DNA from: an uncultured Ilumatobacter sp.
GTDB lineage: Bacteria > Actinomycetota > Acidimicrobiia > Acidimicrobiales > Ilumatobacteraceae
NCBI GenBank assembly: GCA_905182555.1
Contig: CAJJBX010000011.1
Location: 1 to 64,000, forward strand
Direction of reading: 5' to 3'
Length of the DNA stretch: 64,000 bases
Under the pieces are notes generated by a model. It saw only the letters and a program-made list of their open reading frames with translations, did no database searches and was not told the origin of the DNA. Each line of letters starts with the position of its first letter. Position 1 is the stretch's first letter. The position numbers and the translations under genes were made by a program. Positions 38,899 through 46,798 of the stretch are shown piece by piece.

Positions 38899-39520
38899 TC
38901 AGCGTGGGCGACGTTGGGGACTTGAGCGGTCGTTGATGTTTGCAGTGCCGGCAACAAATGCCTGGCTACAGCCCGTCAGCGCCTCGTTCCTATTCTGCAA
39001 GTAGGGCCGCAGACGCGCAAACGTTTCGTCCATCTCGACGCTGAAACGTTCGGCGATAGTCCCTTTTGCTCGATTGCAATCCGACTCGTCAAGGCGTGCG
39101 AAAGGTGCCGTTTGCGAATCGCTGCATCGCGGCCGGCCTGATCCTGAATAATCACCACCGTGGCGACGTCGGCGAGCGCCTGGGCGCTAGCAACATCGCA
39201 TCGGTCAAACCGCCATCGCCTCGCAGAAACATGTTCAGACGGCCAATCGCTCGATTCTGCAGACGCATTGGCACCGCACATCGACGCAAAACCTGCTTCC
39301 GTGCGCTCTTTACTGAACCGAGGCCACGGCGAGTACAGGTTGAGATTGGAGTACCCGATGACTTCACCGGTCTGGAAGCAATCCAGGAACGGACCTTCGT
39401 CGTTCTGAATCTGACAGAGTTCCAAAAGCCCGATCGCGTCAGTTGAGGAACCAATGACGCTCAGGCAGTCATCGCTCTCCGCCAGCAGGACTCACGCTGC
39501 GGCGGCGCCGAGCAGCGTGA
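38899..39520 (-). pseudogene. GAF-ANTAR regulator, broken in several frames
   Basis: Pieces in three frames add up to a GAF-ANTAR antiterminator-type regulator. In order: VLLAESDDCLSVIGSS, LLELCQIQNDEGPFLDCFQT, a second-frame piece CAVPMRLQNRAIGRLNMFL, then ALADVATVVIIQDQAGRD and finally an ANTAR part in yet another frame (KGTIAERFSVEMDETFARLR). A TGA also sits where glycine is expected near the N-terminus. At least three frame breaks make it non-functional as given. It lies just downstream of selC on the same strand. Confidence 0.7.
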
Positions 39521-39638
39521 CCACTTCCCCGCAGGCGGCCCATTGTAAAACGGCCGACGCCAAGTGGCCGGGCTACCGGCCCGGATTGGGCACAGCTTGA
39601 GACTTCCGAAACACACCAGCGGACGTCCCCGGACCAAT

Positions 39639-39734
39639 TGGCGGAGATGGACGGGAATCGAACCCGCCGGACGGGGATCGCCCGTCCCAACCGCTTTGAA
39701 GGCGGCGGAGCCCACCAGGTACCCGGACATCTCC
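39639..39734 (-). tRNA. selC: tRNA-Sec (selenocysteine, anticodon TCA)
   Basis: On the minus strand the gene begins GGAGATG, pairs with CATCTCC, and ends GCCA. The anticodon arm CCGC-CTTCAAA-GCGG shows anticodon TCA, which reads UGA. A very long variable arm (GGACGGG paired with CCCGTCC) is the hallmark of tRNA-Sec, and the T-loop reads GGGTTCGATTCCC. Total length is 93 bases plus CCA, longer than ordinary tRNAs. It implies that the organism can insert selenocysteine. No selA, selB or selD gene is in the window. Confidence 0.93.
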
Positions 39735-39761
39735 GTCTTCGACATTAGCTGTCGCGCGGCG

Positions 39762-39808
39762 AACTCGGAACACCCAGCAGTGCTTTCCACCCAAAATTGT
39801 CCCAAGTT
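39762..39808. repeat. Stem-loop repeat, family C copy 1
   Basis: The arms AACTCGGAAC and GTCCCAAGTT flank a 27-base spacer and pair at 8 of 10 positions. The spacer contains AGCAGTGCTTTCCACCC and matches the spacer of copy 2 at 40004 mostly through transitions. It begins 28 bases upstream of the selC 5' end. Confidence 0.6.
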
Positions 39809-40003
39809 CACCCTGGCCAGCCCAGAGCGACCTGCTGCCAACCGCCCGCTCGCATAGTATTGAAAGTGTTATGCCGTAGGAGCAAAACATACGACGCTTG
39901 GGCGTGCTGACCGCGTTCCCTCCAAGCCGTTCGCCTCCCATGCTTTATCGGACGTGCTCAGCGAACTCGTGCCGCTCGCGTCCAGCTGACCACGGGCGCA
40001 AGA

Positions 40004-40050
40004 AACTCGGGACAGAAAGCAGCGTTTCCCGCCCGGATTCGTCCCGAGTT
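40004..40050. repeat. Stem-loop repeat, family C copy 2
   Basis: The arms AACTCGGGAC and GTCCCGAGTT are exact inverted copies around a 27-base spacer that contains AGCAGCGTTTCCCGCCC. Spacer length and sequence pattern match copy 1. It lies about 100 bases upstream of the Tad operon. The rest of the gap from 39809 to 40148 shows no gene. Confidence 0.65.
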
Positions 40051-40148
40051 CACCGCGAGAGCGCGACTCTCTGTGTGGGCCCATACTCTGCTGCCACCGA
40101 CTCCCTCCATGTCACTCAGCCCAACCGCCACGTCGGCAGGGAGAACAC

Positions 40149-40814
40149 ATGGTCACGCTCTGTTGGGCCGTCAAAGGCGGTTCGGGAACCACCGTTGTCA
40201 CGTCAACGCTCGCACTCGAATCCACGCGGCCCGCGCTGCTCGTGGACCTCGACGGCGAGATCGACACGATGCTCGGGCTCCCCGAACCCGACCGTCCCGG
40301 CGTCGTTGACTGGCTGCTCGGCGACGGGCCGCCGACGCAACTCGACGACCTACTGATCGACATCGATGACACCACCTTCCTCCTGCCGTGCCGGCTCGGG
40401 GGAACTGACGGGCCAACGGCATCGATGCCGTTGCCGTTGCCAGAACGATGGGCCGTGCTCCTCACCTGGTTCGCCGAATGGGAGGCACACTCTGGCGGCG
40501 AGGTCTGGATCGACGGCGGGACCGGCACGCCTGCAACTGCATTGGCGAGTGGCGTCGAGCAGCGCTGGCTCGTCAGTCGCGCGTGCTACCTCTCATTGCG
40601 GCGAGCGGCCCGATCCCCCATCCGCCCGACGGGCGTGTTGTTTGTGAGCGGACACGGTCGACAGCTGCGTCCAAAGGACGTTGAACGATCCGTCGGTGCG
40701 CCGATCGTTGCGACGATCGCCGAGGACCCACGCATTGCCCGGGCCGTTGACTCAGGCCTCCTCGCGAGCCGGCCTCCACTCATCATTCGCAAGAGTCTCC
40801 GAGAGATCACGTGA
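40149..40814 (+). CDS. CpaE/TadZ-like P-loop protein of the Tad pilus locus
   Basis: This is a MinD/ParA-type ATPase-like protein at the head of the Tad operon. It has a deviant P-loop WAVKGGSGTTVVTSTLAL at residues 5-22, with threonine in place of the usual lysine, followed by LLVDLDGEIDTMLGL. Such proteins localise pilus assembly machinery at the membrane. ATG 40149 is the start. The next gene follows at once, so it heads an operon of at least six genes. Confidence 0.78.
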   Translation: MVTLCWAVKGGSGTTVVTSTLALESTRPALLVDLDGEIDTMLGLPEPDRPGVVDWLLGDGPPTQLDDLLIDIDDTTFLLPCRLGGTDGPTASMPLPLPERWAVLLTWFAEWEAHSGGEVWIDGGTGTPATALASGVEQRWLVSRACYLSLRRAARSPIRPTGVLFVSGHGRQLRPKDVERSVGAPIVATIAEDPRIARAVDSGLLASRPPLIIRKSLREIT

Positions 40815-40829
40815 GCGGCCAACTGCTCA

Positions 40830-42005
40830 ATGCGACGGCGACGGCAACGGCACGCAACGGCAACGGCAACCACTGCCAGCACGTCGTCGACGCCGGACCC
40901 TGTGGCCGACATCTGTCTGCGAATCAACAACGTTGAAGGCGACGTCGTTCAGGCCGCGCATGTCGAAGCACGTCACGTCGCACCACTGGCAACCACCGAC
41001 GAGCAACGTCGCCTGGCGGAGGCAGCTATCGCTCGCCTCACGGGCCTCGGTGAACTCGATGAATGGGTCAGCGACGTCACCGTCGACGAAGTGCTGGTCA
41101 ACGCCGACAACCACATCTGGATCGATCGGGGCGGTGAACTGCTGAGAGTCGGCACGCTCAGCAGCCAGCCGCTCGGAAATATCATCGAACGGATCCTTGC
41201 GCCGATCGGCCGGCGTCTCGACCTGACCACGCCCATTGTCGACGCTCGCCTGGCTGACGGCTCACGGGTGTGCGCTGTCATCGGCCCGGTCGGTGTCGAT
41301 GGGGCCAGCCTGTCAATCCGTCGATTTGCACGCTCCGCTCGTCAACTTGCTGCATTCACCGATCCAATCGGGGTCAAGATCCTCATCCAGATCGTCGAGC
41401 GGCGTTGCAACGTCGTTGTGAGCGGCGCCACCTCGTCGGGTAAGACCTCGCTGCTCGCTGCATTGATTGCGGCTCTCCCGGCTCACGAGCGCATCGTCGT
41501 CCTGGAGGACACTGCCGAACTGCCCATCGGCGCACAGCATGTTGTGCGGCTCGAAGCCCGTCCGCCTGCGCCGGATGGACCCCCTGCGATCGACCTAAAC
41601 GACCTGGTGCGTACCGCACTCCGACTCCGACCGGATCGACTGGTCGTCGGCGAGATCCGTGGGCCCGAAGTGCTGGGCCTCGTACAAGCAATGAACACCG
41701 GCCACGATGGTTCGTTCTCAACGTGTCACGCCAATGGGCCACATGACGCGCTCCTCCGGCTGGAATCGCTCATCTTGCAGGCGGCGCCCACCTGGCCCCT
41801 GCCGGCGATTCGGCAGCAGCTCGCACGGTCGCTCGATGTCGTCGTACACATCAGCCGATCACGCTCCGACGGCAAGCGTCGCCTGGTGTCGATCTGCGAG
41901 GTCGGCGTGCCAAATCACGACGGCGAACCGAGCCTCGTTCCGATTGCTGAACTTCGCACTGGCGAACGCCTCGTGCAAGTCGGCGTGCTGCAGAGCCGGC
42001 GATGA
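40830..42005 (+). CDS. tadA: TadA/CpaF secretion ATPase
   Basis: This is the hexameric traffic ATPase of Tad pili. Walker A GATSSGKTS, an acidic box VVLEDTAELPIG, Walker B within LRPDRLVVGEIRGPE, and the His box GHDGSFSTCHANGP occur in order. The N-terminal domain (WVSDVTVDEVLVNADNHIWI) is typical. The stated start ATG 40830 begins MRRRRQRHATATATTA; a GTG at 40811 in another frame just before a short ACGGCA repeat is an alternative if a base is missing there. It overlaps tadB as ATGA. Confidence 0.9.
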   Translation: MRRRRQRHATATATTASTSSTPDPVADICLRINNVEGDVVQAAHVEARHVAPLATTDEQRRLAEAAIARLTGLGELDEWVSDVTVDEVLVNADNHIWIDRGGELLRVGTLSSQPLGNIIERILAPIGRRLDLTTPIVDARLADGSRVCAVIGPVGVDGASLSIRRFARSARQLAAFTDPIGVKILIQIVERRCNVVVSGATSSGKTSLLAALIAALPAHERIVVLEDTAELPIGAQHVVRLEARPPAPDGPPAIDLNDLVRTALRLRPDRLVVGEIRGPEVLGLVQAMNTGHDGSFSTCHANGPHDALLRLESLILQAAPTWPLPAIRQQLARSLDVVVHISRSRSDGKRRLVSICEVGVPNHDGEPSLVPIAELRTGERLVQVGVLQSRR

Positions 42006-42766
42006 GCGTCGTCTTCAGCGCCTCCACTCTGGTTGCTGTCATGGCTGGTCTGTTGGCTGGCTTGTTATGTCCTGCGATCTTCGCCTCGGTAGCGATGCGC
42101 GCATGCAATCCGCCACGCCGCGCGCCCCTGCCAACGACCCGTGTCCGCCCGCACGGGATCGTCACGTTGGCAACGACTTGTCAGGCACGATGGGTTGAGA
42201 GGCGAATGGCACACACCACCATCTCGCCTGGTGCGGTTGCAGAGTGGTGCGATGCGCTCGCCCGTTCGCTCCGCGCCGGCACCACCTTGAGCTCCGCCCT
42301 GATGAGCATCGAACCCGCCGACCCGGCGCTCGCTCATCGATCCCAGTCCGTTCGACAGGCCCTCGGGCGAGGAGCAATTGTCTCCACTGCGGTGATCGGC
42401 CTCCGTCCCGATCCCGCGTCGCGACCTCAGCGACAGTCACCCCACCTGGCACTGGCCGCTGCGGTCTTGACGACCTCGGGCAGCATCGGCGGACCAGCCG
42501 CCGCATCGCTCGATCGACTTGCCGGAGCGCTGCGGCTCCGTGTAGCCGACGGGCAAGAGCGTTCGGCGCACAGTTCCCAAGCGCGGCTCAGTGCGCACGT
42601 TTTGACGTTCGTCCCGCTCACCTTGCTTGGCTTGTTGGCCGCGACCGACTCCGATGTTCGAGCTGTGCTCAGCCAACCAACTGGCATCGCCCTCGTGTCG
42701 ATCGGTCTCGCTCTGAACCTTGTCGGCTGGTGGTGGGTGCGTTGCATTGTCACCACCCGGGCATGA
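42002..42766 (+). CDS. tadB: TadB-like pilus assembly membrane protein
   Basis: This 254-residue inner-membrane protein belongs to the T2SSF-containing platform family. It has an N-terminal helix (VAVMAGLLAGLLCPAIFAS), a cytoplasmic T2SSF-type region (EWCDALARSLRAGTTLSSAL, then ALAAAVLTTSGSIGGPAAAS) and C-terminal helices (FVPLTLLGLLAA and ALVSIGLALNLVGWWW). The start overlaps the tadA stop. It forms the base on which the ATPase acts. Confidence 0.82.
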   Translation: MSVVFSASTLVAVMAGLLAGLLCPAIFASVAMRACNPPRRAPLPTTRVRPHGIVTLATTCQARWVERRMAHTTISPGAVAEWCDALARSLRAGTTLSSALMSIEPADPALAHRSQSVRQALGRGAIVSTAVIGLRPDPASRPQRQSPHLALAAAVLTTSGSIGGPAAASLDRLAGALRLRVADGQERSAHSSQARLSAHVLTFVPLTLLGLLAATDSDVRAVLSQPTGIALVSIGLALNLVGWWWVRCIVTTRA

Positions 42767-42767
42767 C

Positions 42768-43511
42768 ATGTTGATCCTCCTCCCGACCGTGGCGACCCTC
42801 CTGTGTGTACTGGTCGCGGCCGAAGGAGCCAAGCAGATCTCGGGCCCGAGGCGGGGTCCAGCCCCAACCCTGCAGGAAGTTTCGCCCGCAACGCCATCGC
42901 CTCGGCTCGGGCGCACGCATCGGCACCGTCTCGGCCGGGTGTGTCTGGGGGTTGTCGGGGTCGCGGCCGTCGGTCCCATCCCCGCCGCGATCCTCACAGT
43001 TGTTGGCTTTGCAGCAGTGCGCACGCGGGCGCTGCTCGCCGCTCGATCAGCCACCAGTGCCCAGATTGCCGCGCTCCCGGATGCCATCGACGCCTTCGTC
43101 TTCCTCGTGCACGCCGGCCTCACCCCGCAACTCGCCATCGAACGCCTCGTCAACGCAGCGCCGCCGATTACCCAACCAGCATTCGCCGAAGTCGTCCACC
43201 GCACCCGGCGAGGCGAAGCATTCGCCGACGCGCTCGCCGCGCTCACCCCCCACTTCGGCGCCAGTGCTCTCGCGTTCGTTGACCTCGTTGCAGCCTCAAG
43301 CCGTTACGGGCTCCCGATGGCCGATGTCCTCACTCAACTCTCGGTGGAAACCCGCGCAACTCGACGGCGCCTCGACGAAGCAGCGGCTCGCGCTCTGCCG
43401 GTCAAGCTGTCGTTTCCGCTGGTCGTTTGCACCCTGCCCTCGTTCGTCTTGCTCGCCATCGCCCCTGCGGTGCTGGCAGCCCTCTCGTCACTCGGCAACA
43501 ACGCCTGGTGA
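42768..43511 (+). CDS. tadC: TadC-like pilus assembly membrane protein
   Basis: This is a second T2SSF-type platform protein. ATG 42768 (MLILLPTVATLLCVLVAAEG) is chosen because it follows the tadB stop by one base and opens with a membrane helix. The T2SSF region reads FVFLVHAGLTPQLAIERLV and SSRYGLPMADVLTQLSVE; the C-terminal helix is VVCTLPSFVLLAIAPAVLAA. TadB and TadC normally work together in pilus assembly. Confidence 0.82.
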   Translation: MLILLPTVATLLCVLVAAEGAKQISGPRRGPAPTLQEVSPATPSPRLGRTHRHRLGRVCLGVVGVAAVGPIPAAILTVVGFAAVRTRALLAARSATSAQIAALPDAIDAFVFLVHAGLTPQLAIERLVNAAPPITQPAFAEVVHRTRRGEAFADALAALTPHFGASALAFVDLVAASSRYGLPMADVLTQLSVETRATRRRLDEAAARALPVKLSFPLVVCTLPSFVLLAIAPAVLAALSSLGNNAW

Positions 43512-43545
43512 CCGGCCGTTCCTGCACACTCCTTTGGAGGCACCC

Positions 43546-43809
43546 ATGCCACACCTCGTCTTGACCTGCTATCTCTGCATCACTACCGCATCTCTTACGC
43601 TGACCGACCAACTCGACGCTCCGGGCGAGCAACGTCGGTCGCGCTGTAGAGGCGATCGCGGGCAGGCAACCACCGAATACGCACTTGTCTTGCTCGCTGC
43701 TGCTTTGGTTGCTCTCCTGGTCGTCGCCTGGGCCACCGCCGGCGGCGGGGCGGCTCGCATAAGTCGCCTGTTCAACGCAGTGATCGATGCCGTGATCAGC
43801 AACGTCTGA
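43546..43809 (+). CDS. Flp-like pilin (DUF4244 type)
   Basis: This 87-residue pilin-like protein has a long leader and the conserved RGQATTEYALVLLAAALVAL hydrophobic segment, with the glutamate five residues after the presumed cleavage glycine, as in class IV pilins. ATG 43546 is set by a strong TTGGAGG ribosome site at 43534-43540. It is the likely major pilus subunit. A prepilin peptidase gene is not seen in the window. The stop overlaps the next start (TGATG). Confidence 0.8.
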   Translation: MPHLVLTCYLCITTASLTLTDQLDAPGEQRRSRCRGDRGQATTEYALVLLAAALVALLVVAWATAGGGAARISRLFNAVIDAVISNV

Positions 43810-44177
43810 TGTCAAGGCGCGGACGTAATGACGCCGGCCAGGCCACGGTCGAGTTCGCACTGGCGCTGCCTGTGGTGCTGATCATGATGCTCGGACTCGT
43901 CCAGGTCGGTGTTGCGATCCGCAACGAACTCGCCGTCGAGCTTGCCGCTCGGGAAGGGGCACGCGCTGCAGTCGTGTCAGCCGACCCAAGCGGCGCCGCC
44001 AATCGCGCCGCACGCCGCTCAGTCGCGTTGCCGCTCGACGTGTCGACGCAGACAACGCCAGATGATGTGGTGGTCACCGTCACCTACACCGATCCAACCG
44101 ATGTCCCGATCATCGGCCGCTTCCTCTGCCCCAGCACACACCAGGCAACAGCAACCATGGCGACCGAGCCCGACTAA
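43809..44177 (+). CDS. tadE: TadE-family pseudopilin
   Basis: This 122-residue protein carries the TadE signature AGQATVEFALALPVVLIMML directly after a short basic leader, followed by a periplasmic domain with SADPSGAANRAARRSVALPL and VTVTYTDPTDVP. TadE-like proteins are minor pilins. The start overlaps the pilin stop, so the two are co-translated. It ends the pilus part of the operon. Confidence 0.83.
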   Translation: MSRRGRNDAGQATVEFALALPVVLIMMLGLVQVGVAIRNELAVELAAREGARAAVVSADPSGAANRAARRSVALPLDVSTQTTPDDVVVTVTYTDPTDVPIIGRFLCPSTHQATATMATEPD

Positions 44178-44223
44178 CACGATCGGGCGTGATGCCCGGG
44201 TCGACGCCGTTAGCTTGACCGCC

Positions 44224-44545
44224 ATGGATCTGCGTGCGACGACGAGCATCGTGGCCGGCGTACCAACCGTTGCTGTCGACGGCGTCGTCGACCTCGGTTT
44301 TCACCGCCTTTCGCGACGCCCTACTGCGCACTGTCCATGCCAACAGCGGCACCCTCGTATTGGCCGACCTCGATGGCGTCGTCGCGCTCGACGATGCCGG
44401 CCTCGGGATGCTGCTTGGTGCAGCAGCCGCGGCGCGACAAGCTGATGGCGACCTCGAGATCGTGTGCACCAACAAGCGACTTCGCACCCGCCTCGAGCGC
44501 ACCCGCCTCGACCAGTCGATCACCGTTCGAGACACCATCTCATGA
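44224..44545 (+). CDS. STAS-domain (anti-anti-sigma-like) protein (frame break near 44295)
   Basis: This short STAS-domain protein starts at ATG 44224 (MDLRATTSIVAGVPTVAVDG). A two-base loss near 44295 separates this strand from the rest (TAFRDALLRTVHANSGTLVL, then DGVVALDDAGLGMLLGA). The usual phosphorylation serine position reads as D-D-A-G, so regulation by phosphorylation is doubtful. It follows the Tad operon and overlaps the DUF952 gene by ATGA. Confidence 0.68.
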
Positions 44546-44922
44546 CCGAAATCGCTGCTGTCTCCCGCGACGCTCCGATCTTCCACCTCGCACTTCCCGA
44601 AGACTGGCAAGGCGCCTTCGAGACCGGCGAGTACCGCTGGTCGACTCGCGGCCAAACGCTCGATGCAGTTGGATTTATCCACTGCTCGACAGCAGTCCAA
44701 ATCGAGGCCACGGCCAATCGCTTCTACGGCGACCTCGCCCATCTGGTGCTTTTAACGATCGACCCCGTCGCCGCCGCCCTCACCTCAGAGGTCCTCTGGG
44801 AACCGCCAGCACCCGGTGTCGATGAGCTTTTCCCGCACATCTACGGCCCGCTTCCCATCGCCGCTGTCAACATGACCACAATGTGGACCCGCCAAAGCGA
44901 GGGCTGGGTTCTCCTACCCTGA
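44542..44922 (+). CDS. DUF952 family protein
   Basis: This 126-residue protein matches DUF952, whose members have a fold resembling ADP-ribosyl transferases and an unknown role. Family hallmarks are FHLALPEDWQGAFETGEY, GFIHCSTAVQIEATANRFY, and LFPHIYGPLP. ATG 44542 overlaps the STAS stop (ATGA). Upstream frame is not family-like. Its tie to pilus or sigma control is only positional. Confidence 0.8.
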   Translation: MTEIAAVSRDAPIFHLALPEDWQGAFETGEYRWSTRGQTLDAVGFIHCSTAVQIEATANRFYGDLAHLVLLTIDPVAAALTSEVLWEPPAPGVDELFPHIYGPLPIAAVNMTTMWTRQSEGWVLLP

Positions 44923-44967
44923 GTGCGCCGACCGCCGGCACCGAAAGAGCGGCCGTCGCCAGCAAGA

Positions 44968-45522
44968 TCACCAGTGCAGGGTGCCCGGTCCGCCCTTGAA
45001 CGGGCCGGTCAAGTTGTTCGTGATCCAGCCACCGTAGAACGAACCGTCGTTGCCGACAACACGTTCGTCGTCAACCCAGCACTCGTCGAACCGCTGCGCG
45101 TAGAAAGCCCAGTGGTCCGCCAATTCGGTGAACGCCGGTGTCGGCGTTCGATATGTCCATGCTGCATCAGCGACCGGATCGAGGGCGTTGACCGGATTGC
45201 CGGTGTCGACACCGGCAAGATCGACCGATGCGTAAGTGGCCAAGCCCTTCCATTCACAGAGCGTCCGCGTCGCAGATGTAACAAACGAGGAGTCGTCCAC
45301 GAATTCTGGCGCAATGTAGTACGCCGGAGGTTGGCTGGTCTCAAGAACTCGCACCACCCGAGGTGCATCGACGATCGTCACGCCTGCGTGGATAACACGG
45401 ATACGCCACTCGACATGCTGAACCAACGGTGGCCGTGGAAAATCCCAGACAGATTCGAACGGCTTACCGTTCGGGGCAATTCCGTCGCGCCGATCTGCCT
45501 TCGGTCGTCTTCTGATAATCAT
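44968..45522 (-). CDS. DUF427 family protein
   Basis: This protein of 184 residues matches DUF427 (PF04248), a beta-rich family common in Actinobacteria. Typical stretches are IRVIHAGVTIVDAPRVVRVL, ETSQPPAYYIAPEFV, CEWKGLATYASVDLAG, and DDERVVGNDGSFYGGWI. The function is unknown. ATG 45522 is the start; the gene is convergent with the DUF952 gene and is preceded on the same strand by the RsgA gene. Confidence 0.82.
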   Translation of the reverse strand: MIIRRRPKADRRDGIAPNGKPFESVWDFPRPPLVQHVEWRIRVIHAGVTIVDAPRVVRVLETSQPPAYYIAPEFVDDSSFVTSATRTLCEWKGLATYASVDLAGVDTGNPVNALDPVADAAWTYRTPTPAFTELADHWAFYAQRFDECWVDDERVVGNDGSFYGGWITNNLTGPFKGGPGTLHW

Positions 45523-45546
45523 GTCACCCTCCGGCGGCCGGCCCGC

Positions 45547-46633
45547 CTACTGGAACTCAGACTTCTCCGGTGGTTTCTTGCCACCGCGCCGCCTGTCGGC
45601 CACCTTCTCACGTGCACGCTGTTCCTCTTCAAGTTCAGCCTCTTCTGCGATCAGTTTCTCAAGCGCATAGAGCCGCACCGGGGCGAGGTCCCCCGCGCCG
45701 ATCGCGGCCTGAACGGCGCATCCGGGCTCCTGATCGTGCTTGCAATCGCGGAAACGGCACCCATCCATCAGGTCGAACACGTCGGCAAACGCCCGCTCGA
45801 TGCCGTTGCCCGACAACCAGAGGCTCAGTGCGCGAACACCAGGCGTATCGATCAGCCAGCCACCGGTCGTCGAGTCATCGAGAGGGACGAGTTCGGCGGC
45901 AACAGTGGTATGTCGCCCACGCTGATCGCCTTCCCGAACCTCAAATGTCGCTTGCCGCTGGTTGCCAACCAGAGCGTTCACGATCGTTGACTTACCCACG
46001 CCGCTCGCACCGAGGAACGTCAGCGTGCGATTGCCCTGCGGCGTACGCCGCGTGAGCGCTTCGATGCCCTCGCCGGTCACGTCCGCTCGCCAGCAGTACC
46101 GGCACCCCGCAGCGCAGACCTCGGCCAGTCCAGCGCCGATCCGGCGCGGGATCGTCGACCAGGTCGGTCTTGGTCAGGACGACCACGGGCTCGGCCCCCG
46201 AGTCGTACGCCAGACACCAAGCTCGCGTTCGAGACGGCGCGGGCTCGGCGGCGAGCCGAGCGCGTGCACGAGGAACACCACGTCGATGTTCGCGGCCAGC
46301 GTGTGCGACACGGCCCGCATGCCATCGAAGGACGCGCGGCGGGTGAACGCCGAGGTGCGCTCGAGGACGTGTTCGACCCTCTCGCCGTCGTCCGAGACGA
46401 TACGATCCAGTCGCCGACCGCGACCTCGGCACCGATGTTGCGCATTCTCGGACCGGTTCGATCGGCGCCGCGGGCCTGAGTCCATCGTGCGAGATCGCCG
46501 TGCTCCAGCCCCGGTCGATGCCGCGACACACGCGCCGGCTGAACACCGCGGGCGCCCAGGTCGCTGCCCAGCGCCTGCTCGAACGCGTCGGTCCAGCCCA
46601 GCGCAATCCGAGCTCAGCAGAGTCGACGGGCAT
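45547..46633 (-). pseudogene. rsgA: Ribosome small-subunit GTPase RsgA, four frame breaks
   Basis: RsgA is a circularly permuted GTPase that matures the 30S subunit. Fragments in order are MPVDSAELGL, LGWTDAFEQALGSDLGARGV, NIGAEVAVGDWI, RIVSDDGERVEHVLERTSAF, LAANIDVVFLVHALGSPPSP, LAYDSGAEPVVVLTKTDLVD, then the intact C-terminal part with the G1 loop GASGVGKST, DTPGVR and zinc ligands CRFRDCKHDQEPGC. Frame breaks lie near 46602, at 46397-46406 (a five-base ACGAT duplication), near 46214 and near 46076. No single product can be made from this sequence as given. Confidence 0.8.
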
Positions 46634-46798
46634 TGCCTGCGAACGTACCTCGTTGCCCCGTGGTCCGCCACACCGAGGAAAGTTCCGCGATCCGAGGACC
46701 TTTCCACAATGGGCTGCACGATGCAGAACTCGATCTCGATTTCCGGCACACTGCCACTCGACAACCCTGCAGCCACCGTCCCCTAGCGAAAGACCCTG

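Noticed and set aside
40811-40830. GTG 40811 as the start of tadA
   Set aside because: It lies in a different frame from tadA and would need a frame break in the short ACGGCA repeat; kept only as an alternative.
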